DNA of 20,487 nucleotides from Amoebidium appalachense (Eukaryota > Ichthyosporea): contig CAVNZM010000065.1 of assembly GCA_963693365.1 (NCBI GenBank), positions 1 through 20,487 on the forward strand, read 5' to 3'. Below are positions 1 through 8,093 of this stretch, piece by piece (position 1 is the stretch's first letter; the number at the start of each line of letters is the position of its first letter). Both the position numbers and the translations under genes were made by a program. A model generated the notes under the pieces. The model saw only the letters and a program-made list of their open reading frames with translations. It made no database searches and was not told the DNA's origin.

Positions 1-476
1 CGAGAGATTTACCAAAACGTTTATGGGGGGGATGGGGAATGTGCCCCTGGAGTACGAGGGTCACACGAAAAAAACACAACGTTGTAGCTCGTATAGAACC
101 CCCCTTGTAGCATAGTATATGTACACACACACACACACACACACCCACACACACCCACACACCCACACACACGTTACCATGCGCACCTACCCCCCCCCCC
201 CCCCCCCCCCCTGATATCCACAAGATTGTCCTACGCATATTCATACGATATCTCTATGATATCACAAAAAGCCCCCAATTCCGAAATTCTCAACTACACT
301 GGATAGAGACTCCTTCCACTATCTGTTGTGACATCTATAGGTGCTCTTTCTGATATCATCCTGATATGGTCAAACGGGCTCGTCATAGCTTCACCGAGAT
401 CACCCCAAATGAATGACGAATACAAAAAAAGCCGCATACATACATTACATTCATACACTCGTACCGGCAAGTACTG
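1..476. other. Repeat-rich flank without a gene
   Basis: This stretch lies downstream of the minus-strand transposase gene, whose stop codon is at 477-479. It contains a (CA)n tract with CCA interruptions, a poly(C) tract at 190-211, and a GATAT-rich AT segment (about 212-380) of the same style as intronic and intergenic DNA elsewhere in the window. The open frame at 328-675 on the plus strand overlaps the transposase's last exon antisense and looks like a shadow. No terminal inverted repeat of the element was recognised here. Confidence 0.6.
121..174. repeat. (CA)n microsatellite, interrupted
   Basis: CA dinucleotide repeat with periodic CCA interruptions, followed after a short unique gap by a 22-nt poly(C) run at 190-211. 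The CA plus poly(C) pairing recurs throughout the window. Confidence 0.95.
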
Positions 477-1120
477 CTACATGTCCACGAACCTGTTCAC
501 CAAGAACTGCTGCCGGCTCCCTGCTGCAGGTGGCAGGGGGATGCAGTGGAAAGTGCCCAGTATGGATTCCACATCAATAACATCGTATCTTTGTTTCCTC
601 CTGCTCCCCGTCCCTGTCAATTCGTACTGTAACTTCATACAGCCTGTGGGTGGATCTTCCCCCATTGCAATATAGTAGCGGACAAAGGCAAGGTTGTGCT
701 GAACGGGAGCGGATGACCCTTCGTGCAAGGTCAGGCACGAGAAAAGGAGCAGAGTTTCTGCGTAAAAATCCTCCCCATGCTCCCCCTGGATGACGATGTT
801 GTCGTACCGGTCGCGTCGCCCGTAAAACCCGTCACACGCCACCACCCGATGCCACACAGCCTCAGCGGGCAATCCCAGTCGGATATAGCAGCTGTTGTAC
901 AGCCATATGCAGCCGTGCACGGGCACCGGAAGAACACGGCGTGGTGTGATACGCGCCTGCTCGGAGGATATCCCAGCCAGGTGCAACTGCAGCTGTAGTG
1001 GCAGGTACTTTAGGGCGCTGCCTCTTTCAGTGTCCAGCAGGGTGCTGGGCACGAAGTTCCCTGGCTGGGCAAAGAAGGCATCCAGCTTGGCAAGGCCTAG
1101 GCCTTTCTTCCTCTGCATGC
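477..1120 (-). CDS. Transposase exon 9: C-terminal domain
   Basis: Starts in phase 1 after the acceptor TATATTCTAG and runs to a TAG stop at 477-479. It encodes the C-terminal domain with R-Y-D-N-I-V-I, L-A-F-V-R-Y-Y, the Y-D-V-I-D-V-E-S-I block and terminal Q-F-L-V-N-R-F. These correspond to the family's C-terminal 'RFDT...', 'VAQVRV...LAYVEWF', 'VDxIxxSxHLxP' and 'FYVN' pattern. Its presence makes the copy look full-length. The longer open frame upstream to 1289 is intronic poly(C) read as proline. Confidence 0.75.
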
Positions 1121-2846
1121 CTAGAATATAAAGGAATGCAACATCGTTACCAGTGGTGTGAATTTCCATGATTGGGGGGGGGGGGGGGGGGGGGGGGGTG
1201 GTTATCGGGTGGACGAAGGGGTTGGGGAGGAGGCAGGGGTGGGGAGGGGGTGGGGGTGGGGGGGGGGGGTTAAAAAAAAAAGCACACACAAACCCTTCAA
1301 CTTGAAAGTTTGGTCACTCCCTAAAATTACGGTTTGGACCCCCCCCCCCAGTGGGGGGGTTCCTTCATGCTTTACCACGTGCTTCCCTACACCCATGCCC
1401 TGCTTTTCCTGAAAAGAAACCCTGCTACTTGGCTTTTCCCTGGGATTTAGGGGAATTTGCATGCAGGCTCAATGGAAAGTTCGCTGATTATGATTTTTGG
1501 CCTGAAATTCAGGCCGTTCGGACCCCCCTGACCCGGCATGGTGCCATGCCGGCATGAAACTTTGCAGGCACGTTCTATGCTCCTCAAGGGTGTGTACACC
1601 AAAAAAACTGGGTGGAAAACCGTACGGTGGAAGGGATTTGGCACGTGTTGTGCCCCCATCTAATAGTAGCCCCCCCCCCCCCCCCCCCCCCGGCCTGGCC
1701 CCACCCACACCCCTAGGAACATCCATATATGGTATAAGGAATTGGGGGGGGGGTTCCTTCATACTTTACCACGTGCTTCCCTACACCCATGCCCTGCTTT
1801 TCCTGAAAAGAAACCCTGCTACTTGGCTTTTCCCTGGGATTTAGGGGAATTTGCATGCAGGCTCAATGCAAAGTTCGCTGATTATGATTTTTGGCCTGAA
1901 ATTCAGGCCGTTCGGACCCCCTGACCCGGCATGGTGCCATGCCGGCATGAAACTTTGCAGGCACGTTCTATGCTCCTTAAGGGTATGTACACCAAAAAAA
2001 AACTGGGTGACAAACCGTATTGTGGAAGCGATGTGGCACATGTTGTGCTCCCATCTAATAGTAGCCCCCCCCCCCCCCCCCCCCCCCGCCTGGCCCCCCC
2101 CCACACCCCTAGGAACATCCATATATGGTATAAGGAATTGGGGGGGGGGTTCCTTCATACTTTACCACGTGCTTCCCTACACCCATGCCCTGCTTTTCCT
2201 GAAAAGAAACCCTGCTACTTGGCTTTTCCCTGGGATTTAGGGGAATTTGCATGCAGGCTCAATGCAAAGTTCGCTGATTTAATGATTTTTGGCTTGAAAT
2301 TCAGGCCGTTCGGATCCCCCCTGCCCCGGCATGGTGTGATGCCGGCACGAAACTTTGCAGGCACGTTCTATGCTCCTCAAGGGTGTGTACACCAAAAAAA
2401 CTGGGTGGAAAACCGTACGGTGGAAGGGATTTGGCACGTGTTGTGCCCCCATCTAATAGTAGCCCCCCCCGCCTGGCCCCACCCACAACATCCAGATATG
2501 GTATAAGGAATTTGGGGGGGGGGGGGGGGGGGGGGGTTGTGCTGACTGTACCTGACATGAGCACTGTCTCATCGTCGTCTGCCCGCTCTAGATCAGCATC
2601 TTCAGCTACCTCTGGTAAGACCTCGTCTGGTCGGTCCTCCACCTCCGCCAATTCCTCGACTGTCAGGTCTGGGGGTACATCCTGAACGATTGGGTGAAAT
2701 CCCATGGCCATTTTCTTCTCCTCATCCAAACCCTGCAGCAAAGCCCTACGCAGGTCCATTGCATCCCACCGGCGAACCTTGGTGGCCACCTGCAAAAAAA
2801 ACAGACGGTGTGAGGCAAGGCAGGTTACGGTATTCCATCCCCCCCT

Positions 2847-2880
<34 letters not shown>

Positions 2881-4399
2881 CCCCCCCCCCCCTGTTGCAG
2901 GCCAAACCCTAACGCTAACCCTAACCCTAACCCTAACCCCCCCCCCCCGCCCTCCGCCCCTGATGAAAACTATGAGATATACCCTCAACCCCAACTGACC
3001 TGAATGATGAAGGTTGAGTTCTTGTTGGTCATGCGATAGGGGATTTTGCAGTAGTATTTGTGGGCCCGTTCCCAGCTCTCTGCCGTCTCCAATGGACCAA
3101 ACAGACGGAAATCGTCTGCATAATGGTCGCCGGCATGAAGCTTCGCTGTGGCGAGGTCGTTTTTGGAGGAGTCCTTGAAGCACTCGTACGCGTCCCGGGC
3201 AAACCTGGAAAAGTGTAGTGAGCACTTTCACATGTTTTAGGTTTTCAGGCACGTCATACACAATCAACGAGAAACTAAAGATATCTGGAGGATATGAAAA
3301 CGATATGCACAACATATCAGAATGGTGTTTTAATATGCCATTAATGATGGGCATGTTCATGGCCATATATCACCAGGATGTAACATATCAACGATACGGA
3401 AAAACCAATCCATCACATACCCTCTGGATATCAAATGGACACACTATGCCTGAGGAAGACCAACCTTCGGTATTGTTGTGTCATTTTCTCCAGTGCATCT
3501 TCCGTGAACGTCTCCTTCGTTACACTCATGTACCATTCATTCCATCCCACAAACACCCTCTCAGCCTTGGCATTGGCTGCTGCATCTGGGAGTAGGCCAC
3601 GGACGACGAATGGCATGACCTGCACATGTGTTCACAACAATGTATTAGGCCCTTTCTATACAATATCCTTTGATACTGCATGTGCATACTGTGTGTGTGT
3701 GTGTGGGAGTGTGTCACGTTAATTGTGAGAACGGCACTGTTTTGGTGTGTGTTTGTTGTGTGTGTGTGAGGAATGGAAGGGGGCCCGGGCGGGTGGGGGG
3801 GGGGGGGGGGGGGGGTCTACATTTACCTTCATTAGGTCTCTGTACTCGTTAGCACGGAGGAATGTGAGATCAGACACAGTGCCGGTGAAGTGTCTGAGCC
3901 CGTGGAATCTGGGCATGTCATTGAACCTGGCATCGAACTCCCGAATGGTTTCCTTTGCATATTGGTCAGCAGTGGCTCCCGGCCCTCCGTAAACCTCCTC
4001 GCAGACGTGTTTAACGTAATGTTTGTATTCGATCATCATTTGCTTAAATACACCACTGTCAGCTTGGTGCATGCGCTCAATGGGGACGCCCCACAACCAC
4101 CGGAAGCCTGGTAACTTTGGGCCAGCATTGATTGTGAAATTTTGGTCCTGCAGTGACGCCATTTTCAGCAACTCGGTTGCTACAGCCGACGGCCCGTTGG
4201 CGCGTAGTTCGGCTACCTCGACGTATATCCCCTCAATTTGCTCCTCGCTCTTCAAAGGTTGCGGTTTCCAAACCTCACACAGGCCGTTGCATGACTGCCA
4301 GCATTTATGACATGGGCTGGCAGTTGCGACACCACCTCTGCATCGTTATTGTGGTGGGGAAACATTCAATTAGAAGGAGTGTGTTGTTGGTGGGTCCTC

Positions 4400-4434
<35 letters not shown>

Positions 4435-6613
4435 ACAACGTGCACACCCACACACACACACACCCTATCATCAGTGCTTACCTGGTACATGTCACCTTGC
4501 GCCCCTCCGGCCAGTCTGTCACGTAGTATGATACACGTGGGTACATAAGACGCCACTTTCCATCGCTTCCACAATAAAACCATCGCCCCGTCGCGTTCAT
4601 TTCACGCAGCGGCTCGCCAATAACACGATCCAGCACCGCGTGAAACAACTGCAGTCGCGCCTTAGACTTAACAGCCTCCGATATCTTTGACCCAGCAGAG
4701 AACTCCAGCTCAGGGATGTATGCAACCGGAAGCCTGCAAATCACTGGTTACCACACTGTATACTTGCACGCCCTACTACTAGCCTACGGTACTCTACATA
4801 CTAAAATAGTGCCGCCATCTTTCAACCCTATCTAAATGATGGGTATAAGTTCCCATAAGGAGCCCATAAACACCAGAAAAGGATATAATCATGATAACAT
4901 TTAGATACTTCGGCTAAGTTCAACAGCAACTAGTAGCACTGACCTGCACCAGTCGCCCGACCTGAACTCCTTCTTGATGTTGCCCGCGGAAATATAGACA
5001 GGATATGCCTTCTTCCCGGCAAATGATGTTAACTGCGTCTGGTCAGAGTACACAATAACCGACCATAGAGTACCCCCCACTGGTATCGTCAGCTCCTCCC
5101 TTACTGCCCAGTCGCCATCCATATTGTCTGTGTACAACCTACGGCCGAGACCATCAACTGGGAACTCTGTTTTATAGGTGATGGAACCCTCGTGCCGAAG
5201 CGTGGGGTGTAGTAGCACGCGCTGAATGCAGTCACCAACATCCCTGTACATGACGTCCACCTTCTTGATGCCAGCGCGGTGCACATCCACCTCCATGCGG
5301 GAGAAGGCCTGTGGGAATGTCATGATATTCAATTCAAGGTGCATTGTATGTGTTGGGAGTGTGGAGTGTGCCGCTCGGTTTCAGCCAGCAATGGATGCAC
5401 TGTGTTGTGTGCAGGGGGCGTAATAGCATGTCCGTTCAAGCGAAACCACGGCCGAGATCTAAGTATGCATGCAAGTCCATCTCTAATTAGCCAATCGTAT
5501 ACCTTGTCGTCGATCGGATCTAACATTGAAATGTAGATAAACCAATGGCGCATACTCCCCGGGCTCACGATCTAAATCCAGATCTGTGTCTTCCAATCTT
5601 CATGTACACTCACCAGACTTGGGATGCTGTCCATCTTGTCGTGCAGGTGTTTTATCTTCTTGGGGAACGTGTCCTGGCCATCTTCACCCTGTGCATGCTC
5701 CCTCATTATCCCCAAAAGGCGGTCTGCTGCAGCCATGGACGTCTTGGTCTCGTGGAAGTATTCCGCTATGTCTGCCTGCGCCCGGCCCGGTGAAGTCGTC
5801 TTAGTTAGATTATCTATAATATACGCGTCATATAAAATACCTATCCCAAAGATGTCCAAAACATACCTAAAAGTGAACCCAAGAGCCCGCACAGTGTCAC
5901 CCAACAGTTGAGCCGCGTCATGTATTGTAGGTTATAGCAGTTTTAGCGGCTACCCTGCCGTGGTGCATCCCTACCTCTGCTTTGTTGTCAAACGGGTAGT
6001 GGGGGTCCGCACGTAAACGGTCAATGAAGTCACTGACGTCTTGGATGTATGCCTTCTGTCCCTCCTTCAGGTTGGCATTCACTGTCCCAATAAATGAATC
6101 ATGGCCGTCTAGCACTTGCAGCTGCTCCTGTTGCTTTTTCAATAACAAAGCTTTCAAAGCACGATACTCATCCCCGTCCCTAAGGAATTTAAGATGGTGT
6201 GTGTGTCCAGGCGGCACTGGCATGCCTTCCCCATCGTCCTCAGCCACGTCCTCCCACTCCGCCTGCTGTGCGTCGACGTCAGCATCCCCCGCATCCTCCT
6301 CAGCTGCAGGCTGTGGGTTATCCGAGTCCGGATCCGCGTCGTCTTCATCCATACTAACATCATCATCATGACCACTCTGCTCTGGCTGCATATACTTGCG
6401 TGCTCTGTGGCGTGTGAGGATGCGGTCATTGTTACGTTCACGCTCGATGTCTTCTAACGACGTGTTGTGTACATGTATGCGGTGGCTTACCATACCCGCC
6501 CTGTTGACAAAGAGCTCATTGCATGCATATGAAGGGCACGGTATCAGTCTACTTAGTGTTGTTCTTTGAAAACTTTTCCTGTTACGAGTCATTTTTGGTA
6601 GGTCGCAGCGCAT
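477..6613 (-). CDS. Plavaka-like (CACTA/CMC superfamily) DNA transposase, nine exons
   Basis: Predicted to catalyse cut-and-paste transposition in the nucleus. My by-eye model on the minus strand is 6613-5975, 5799-5614, 5308-4944, 4733-4482, 4316-3827, 3619-3465, 3204-3000, 2789-2552 and 1120-477. Intron phases agree at every junction, giving about 1,057 aa with no stop or frameshift, close to the usual size of this family. Family hallmarks appear in order: an N-terminal C2H2 finger, a DWA...SDQT segment followed by AYPVYISAGNI (family: SDKT...YPVYLTIGNI), a C-x-C/CHKC cysteine cluster, a P-x-x-x-M-HQ...GVFK block, a MPRFHGLRHF block, ERAH...YR, and a C-terminal FVRYY...QFLVNRF domain. Family assignment rests on this order from known family features. 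The exon 2 acceptor and the exon 6 donor (GTTGGT, or GC at 3449) are the least certain. The start could also be Met at 6592. The gene may be an intact autonomous copy, but no terminal repeats were identified. Confidence 0.8.
1171..1270. repeat. Poly(G)/G-rich tracts in the last transposase intron
   Basis: Two G-rich runs (about 1171-1199 and 1233-1269) separated by GGT/GGA-rich sequence, read as poly(C) in the sense of the transposase pre-mRNA. The first lies about 50 nt upstream of the exon 9 acceptor. Confidence 0.9.
1361..2537. repeat. Three tandem copies of a ~395 bp repeat inside a transposase intron
   Basis: Near-identical units begin at 1361, 1755 and 2151 (periods 394 and 396). Each starts TCCTTCAT and contains CATGCCCTGCTTTTCCTG, the dyad GGCATGGTGCCATGCC, a variable poly(C) run (about 21, 32 and 8 nt) and a poly(G) run at the junction with the next unit. 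The third copy is the most diverged and lacks part of the segment after poly(C). The array fills most of the 2551-1121 intron. Open frames crossing it are out of step between copies and are not genes. Confidence 0.95.
2552..2789 (-). CDS. Transposase exon 8
   Basis: Begins V-A-T-K-V-R-R-W-D-A-M (continuing the family's 'QM..WLRRQEA' type segment) and then becomes acidic (E/D-rich, about residues 30-75 of the exon). It ends in phase 1 at CAG/GTACAG, directly before a G/C-tract-filled 1.4 kb intron. Acceptor is TTTTTTTGCAG. Confidence 0.75.
2842..2892. repeat. Poly(C) tract
   Basis: A C run of about 50 nt with one GG interruption, in the transposase intron between exons 7 and 8. It is poly(G) in the sense of that gene and sits just left of the telomere-like tract. 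Confidence 0.9.
2905..2938. repeat. Interstitial telomere-like (CCCTAA)n tract
   Basis: About five units of CCCTAA, one of them the variant CGCTAA, flanked on both sides by poly(C). On the minus strand this is TTAGGG-type, in the transposase intron between exons 7 and 8. It is too short and too internal to be a chromosome end. Confidence 0.85.
3000..3204 (-). CDS. Transposase exon 7: E-R-A-H block
   Basis: Begins in phase 2 with F-A-R-D-A-Y-E-C-F. It continues through K-L-H-A-G-D-H-Y and E-S-W-E-R-A-H-K-Y-Y, ending at F-I-I-Q. The E-R-x-H followed by a Y-R basic stretch matches the conserved late-core block of Plavaka proteins (E-R-L-H...Y-R), which is thought to hold the final catalytic acid. 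The frame has no internal Met and so is easily overlooked. Donor CAG/GTCAGT. Confidence 0.75.
3465..3619 (-). CDS. Transposase exon 6
   Basis: Encodes the V-M-P-F-V-V-R-G-L helical stretch and a downstream W-N-E-W-Y segment, equivalent to the region after the GNEY block in the family. The acceptor CATGTGCAG is good. The donor is ambiguous: GTTGGT (exon end 3465) and a GC donor (exon end 3450) both keep phase 2, differing by five codons. Confidence 0.65.
3798..3815. repeat. Poly(G) tract beside a 5' splice site
   Basis: Poly(G) on the plus strand, hence poly(C) in the sense of the transposase. It begins about 10 nt after the exon 5 donor (GTAAAT at 3826-3821). A short (TG)n region follows at about 3690-3770. 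Confidence 0.9.
3827..4316 (-). CDS. Transposase exon 5: cysteine cluster and HQ...GVFK block
   Basis: Splicing at 4316 completes a P-C-H-K-C cluster after T-C-T of exon 4, matching the C...CPKC zinc-ribbon-like insertion of the family. Further on are the P-I-E-R-M-H-Q-A-D-S-G-V-F-K block and then M-P-R-F-H-G-L-R-H-F...A-N-E-Y. The latter two correspond to family blocks PDxLHQxxxGVFK and MPxxPGLRxF...GNEY. The donor is GTAAAT, followed within about 10 nt by sense-strand poly(C). Confidence 0.8.
4401..4463. repeat. Poly(C) and (CA)n tract
   Basis: A C run at 4401-4434 followed by a CA repeat at about 4448-4463, in the transposase intron between exons 4 and 5. In the sense of the gene it reads (TG)n then poly(G). 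Confidence 0.95.
4482..4733 (-). CDS. Transposase exon 4
   Basis: Phase 2/2 exon joining D-W-C-R to L-P-V-A-Y-I-P. It encodes the segment with L-F-H-A-V-L-D and Y-V-T-D-W-P-E, equivalent to the family block that ends in an A-D-Y-P-E-like motif before the cysteine cluster. Acceptor GATTTGCAG; donor GTAAGC is a strong consensus. Confidence 0.8.
4944..5308 (-). CDS. Transposase exon 3: start of the RNase-H-like core, first catalytic Asp
   Basis: Contains the GDWA motif, then I-V-Y-S-D-Q-T-Q-L-T and A-Y-P-V-Y-I-S-A-G-N-I. In the family the Asp of S-D-x-T is the presumed first catalytic acid and the YPVY...GNI block is the most conserved stretch. Acceptor CATTCCCACAG and donor GTCAGT; the exon leaves in phase 2. 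Confidence 0.8.
5614..5799 (-). CDS. Transposase exon 2
   Basis: Short phase 0/0 exon encoding 62 residues around an F-P-K-K-I-K-H-L-H-D-K segment, which corresponds to the helical region preceding the catalytic core in the family. The donor GTGAGT is a strong consensus. The acceptor (CTAACTAAG) is weak and could be misplaced, although it is the in-frame choice I found. Confidence 0.6.
5975..6613 (-). CDS. Transposase exon 1: C2H2 finger and acidic linker
   Basis: Encodes residues 1-213. A C2H2 finger lies at about residues 26-49 (C-x4-C-x12-H-x4-H), as is typical for the extreme N terminus of Plavaka transposases. Next comes a strongly acidic Asp/Glu stretch (about residues 90-150), then a helical segment. 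The exon ends in phase 0 at a GTAGGG donor. Starting at 6613 gives MRCDLPKM; the second Met at 6592 is an alternative. Confidence 0.75.
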
Positions 6614-6654
6614 GCGCGCAATGCTACTAGCTAAACCAGTACAGGCGTACTACT

Positions 6655-6709
6655 CAGCTACTACTACTGATGTAGGTAGTAGCTACGCGTACCGTCACAG
6701 CGGTGACGG
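6655..6709. repeat. Two adjacent inverted repeats upstream of the transposase
   Basis: AGCTACTAC at 6656-6664 pairs with GTAGTAGCT at 6676-6684; flanking GCGTA/TACGC extends the dyad imperfectly. Immediately after, ACCGTCAC and GTGACGGT form a second perfect 8-bp inverted repeat with a 4-nt spacer (about 6690-6709). They lie 40-95 bp upstream of the first transposase ATG. They could be subterminal transposase-binding repeats or promoter elements; no matching copy was found at the left end. Confidence 0.7.
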
Positions 6710-7772
6710 TCCACATCATGATATCAAAAAGATATCTTGGTCTTGCCGATAAAGATGCATCTGGTTGCCATCAATTTCGGTAATGCTGATAGGAGATATT
6801 CTGATTAGTTTCATATCACGTATATTTAGCCATCGGAGGCCGTGGTGGGTCGCAACAACGTGTAACCTCAAAGGAAGCAGAAATAATACATGAGTCGAAT
6901 ATCCAGCTTGGTCTATATTTCTTGGAGATCTTACAAAAAAAATTATCACGTGAATTTTGTTAGCTGATTATAGCTTTTGTATGAACTATAGTTCACTCCA
7001 TGTTTAACCCAGACACCATTCAGGGATCGGTGCCTCCATTCTGATTGGCAGTCACGTCATTTAGTCGAATCCAGGGGGCGAAGAAAAAAAGGACAAGTAC
7101 TTGGATATTATTAGGATACATATGCTCGTTCCCTGCGTTTATGTGCATCCCAATGATATTGAAAATAACGCATATATTTCTAAAAGACAATTTAAAAGTT
7201 TGCCGCTTAATATATTACAACCGCCTTTGAGGGCATTTCGAAACAGTCAATCCTCTTCCGCGTCAGCGAGTCAGTAGTTTTGCACTGCTCCGTCACCGTG
7301 CTTTTCGCATTGTGTGATTGGTCTCAAGGTTTCCTCACCCCATCTCCAAAAACCACCGGTTTGCGGGCGCGCAGAGTCCTATGCACGTGGGTTTGTTTTA
7401 TTCATCAAAAATCTATAGTCGTGAGACATTCTTTAACAGGCTAAGATAAATATATTTTTATTATTTATTGAACCAAGTTCAAAGTCTTTAGTAAGAGTTT
7501 ATTTTCTGGCGATGGTCTCCTTTTCCATATTTCCTTTTTTGTTTTTTACAAAGCTGGTAAAACGGTACCATCATTTCTTTACATGAAATCGGTTACGCAT
7601 ATCCAGAAATGCCCACTCTAAGAGTATTGGGAGAAGATCCGCTTTCTGATCATAGGATTGACCAATGAAAATGTTTTTAGCGACATTGGAATGCAAATCT
7701 GTCCCACCATTTTTTCGCCATCAAAGACCCGCTAGAGATGGCCTCCAGTAGCTCCAAATGACCCCATTCGGA

Positions 7773-7781
7773 TATACAAAG
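7773..7781 (+). promoter_or_regulatory. TATA-like motif TATACAAAG
   Basis: Located 34 nt upstream of the ATG at 7807. The same nine bases occur at 17752-17760 just before the nested nuclease gene. If this is a real TATA element, the 5' UTR would be only a few nucleotides long, so it may instead be coincidental. Confidence 0.3.
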
Positions 7782-7806
7782 TAGACACGCTGTGTAACGT
7801 TCAGCA

Positions 7807-8093
7807 ATGTCAAAGAGGCAGAAAGCCGCGGTGGCTAACACTAAGAAAGCCACAGAAACACCGGGCCGGCGCGGACTCCCACCCCCTGTGGCGGGGGGTG
7901 AGGAAGAGGGGGTTCATGACCTCTCCGCGCTTACGTCCAGGAACAAAAAGGGTTCCGGCAAGGCTCCTGCCGCGACCGCCTCTCAGGCATCCCTCTCTGC
8001 TGGCGTGCTGCTCACACGCATCACCAAGGAAAACGCCCCTCTTGCCCTCGGCATCCTCAACGGCGGCAAGAAAAAGATTCAAGGTGTGTGGCG
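7807..8093 (+). CDS. First exon: basic low-complexity N terminus
   Basis: Starts at an ATG in context GTTCAGCAATGTC and encodes a Lys/Ala/Ser/Thr/Gly-rich segment ending G-G-K-K-K-I-Q. Two donors sit ten nucleotides apart. GTGTGT at 8084 (phase 1) fits direct joining to the exon at 9445, and GTGGTC at 8094 (phase 2) fits joining to the JmjC exon at 8164. Confidence 0.6.

Larger units (their letters stand above)
6614..7806. other. Divergent intergenic region, no gene seen
   Basis: Separates the 5' ends of the minus-strand transposase and the plus-strand JmjC-locus gene, so it should contain both promoters. It has two adjacent hairpins (6655-6709), a GATAT-rich stretch (6716-6960), an ATTGG (CCAAT) element near 7316 and an AT-rich block (7440-7560). 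A TATACAAAG motif at 7773-7781 lies 34 nt before the ATG at 7807. Short open frames at 6716-6949 and 7045-7230 have no recognisable features. Confidence 0.55.

Noticed and set aside
1120-2795. Proline-rich proteins spanning the 395-bp repeats on both strands
   Set aside because: The proline runs come from poly(C) tracts, frames change between otherwise identical repeat copies, and the segment fits an intron with matching phases on both sides.
2905-2938. A true chromosome end
   Set aside because: Only a few units, internal to a gene, flanked by unique coding exons on both sides.
6024-6457. Plus-strand Ser/Cys-rich open frames
   Set aside because: Antisense shadows of transposase exon 1, whose acidic codons read as Ser-rich on the other strand.
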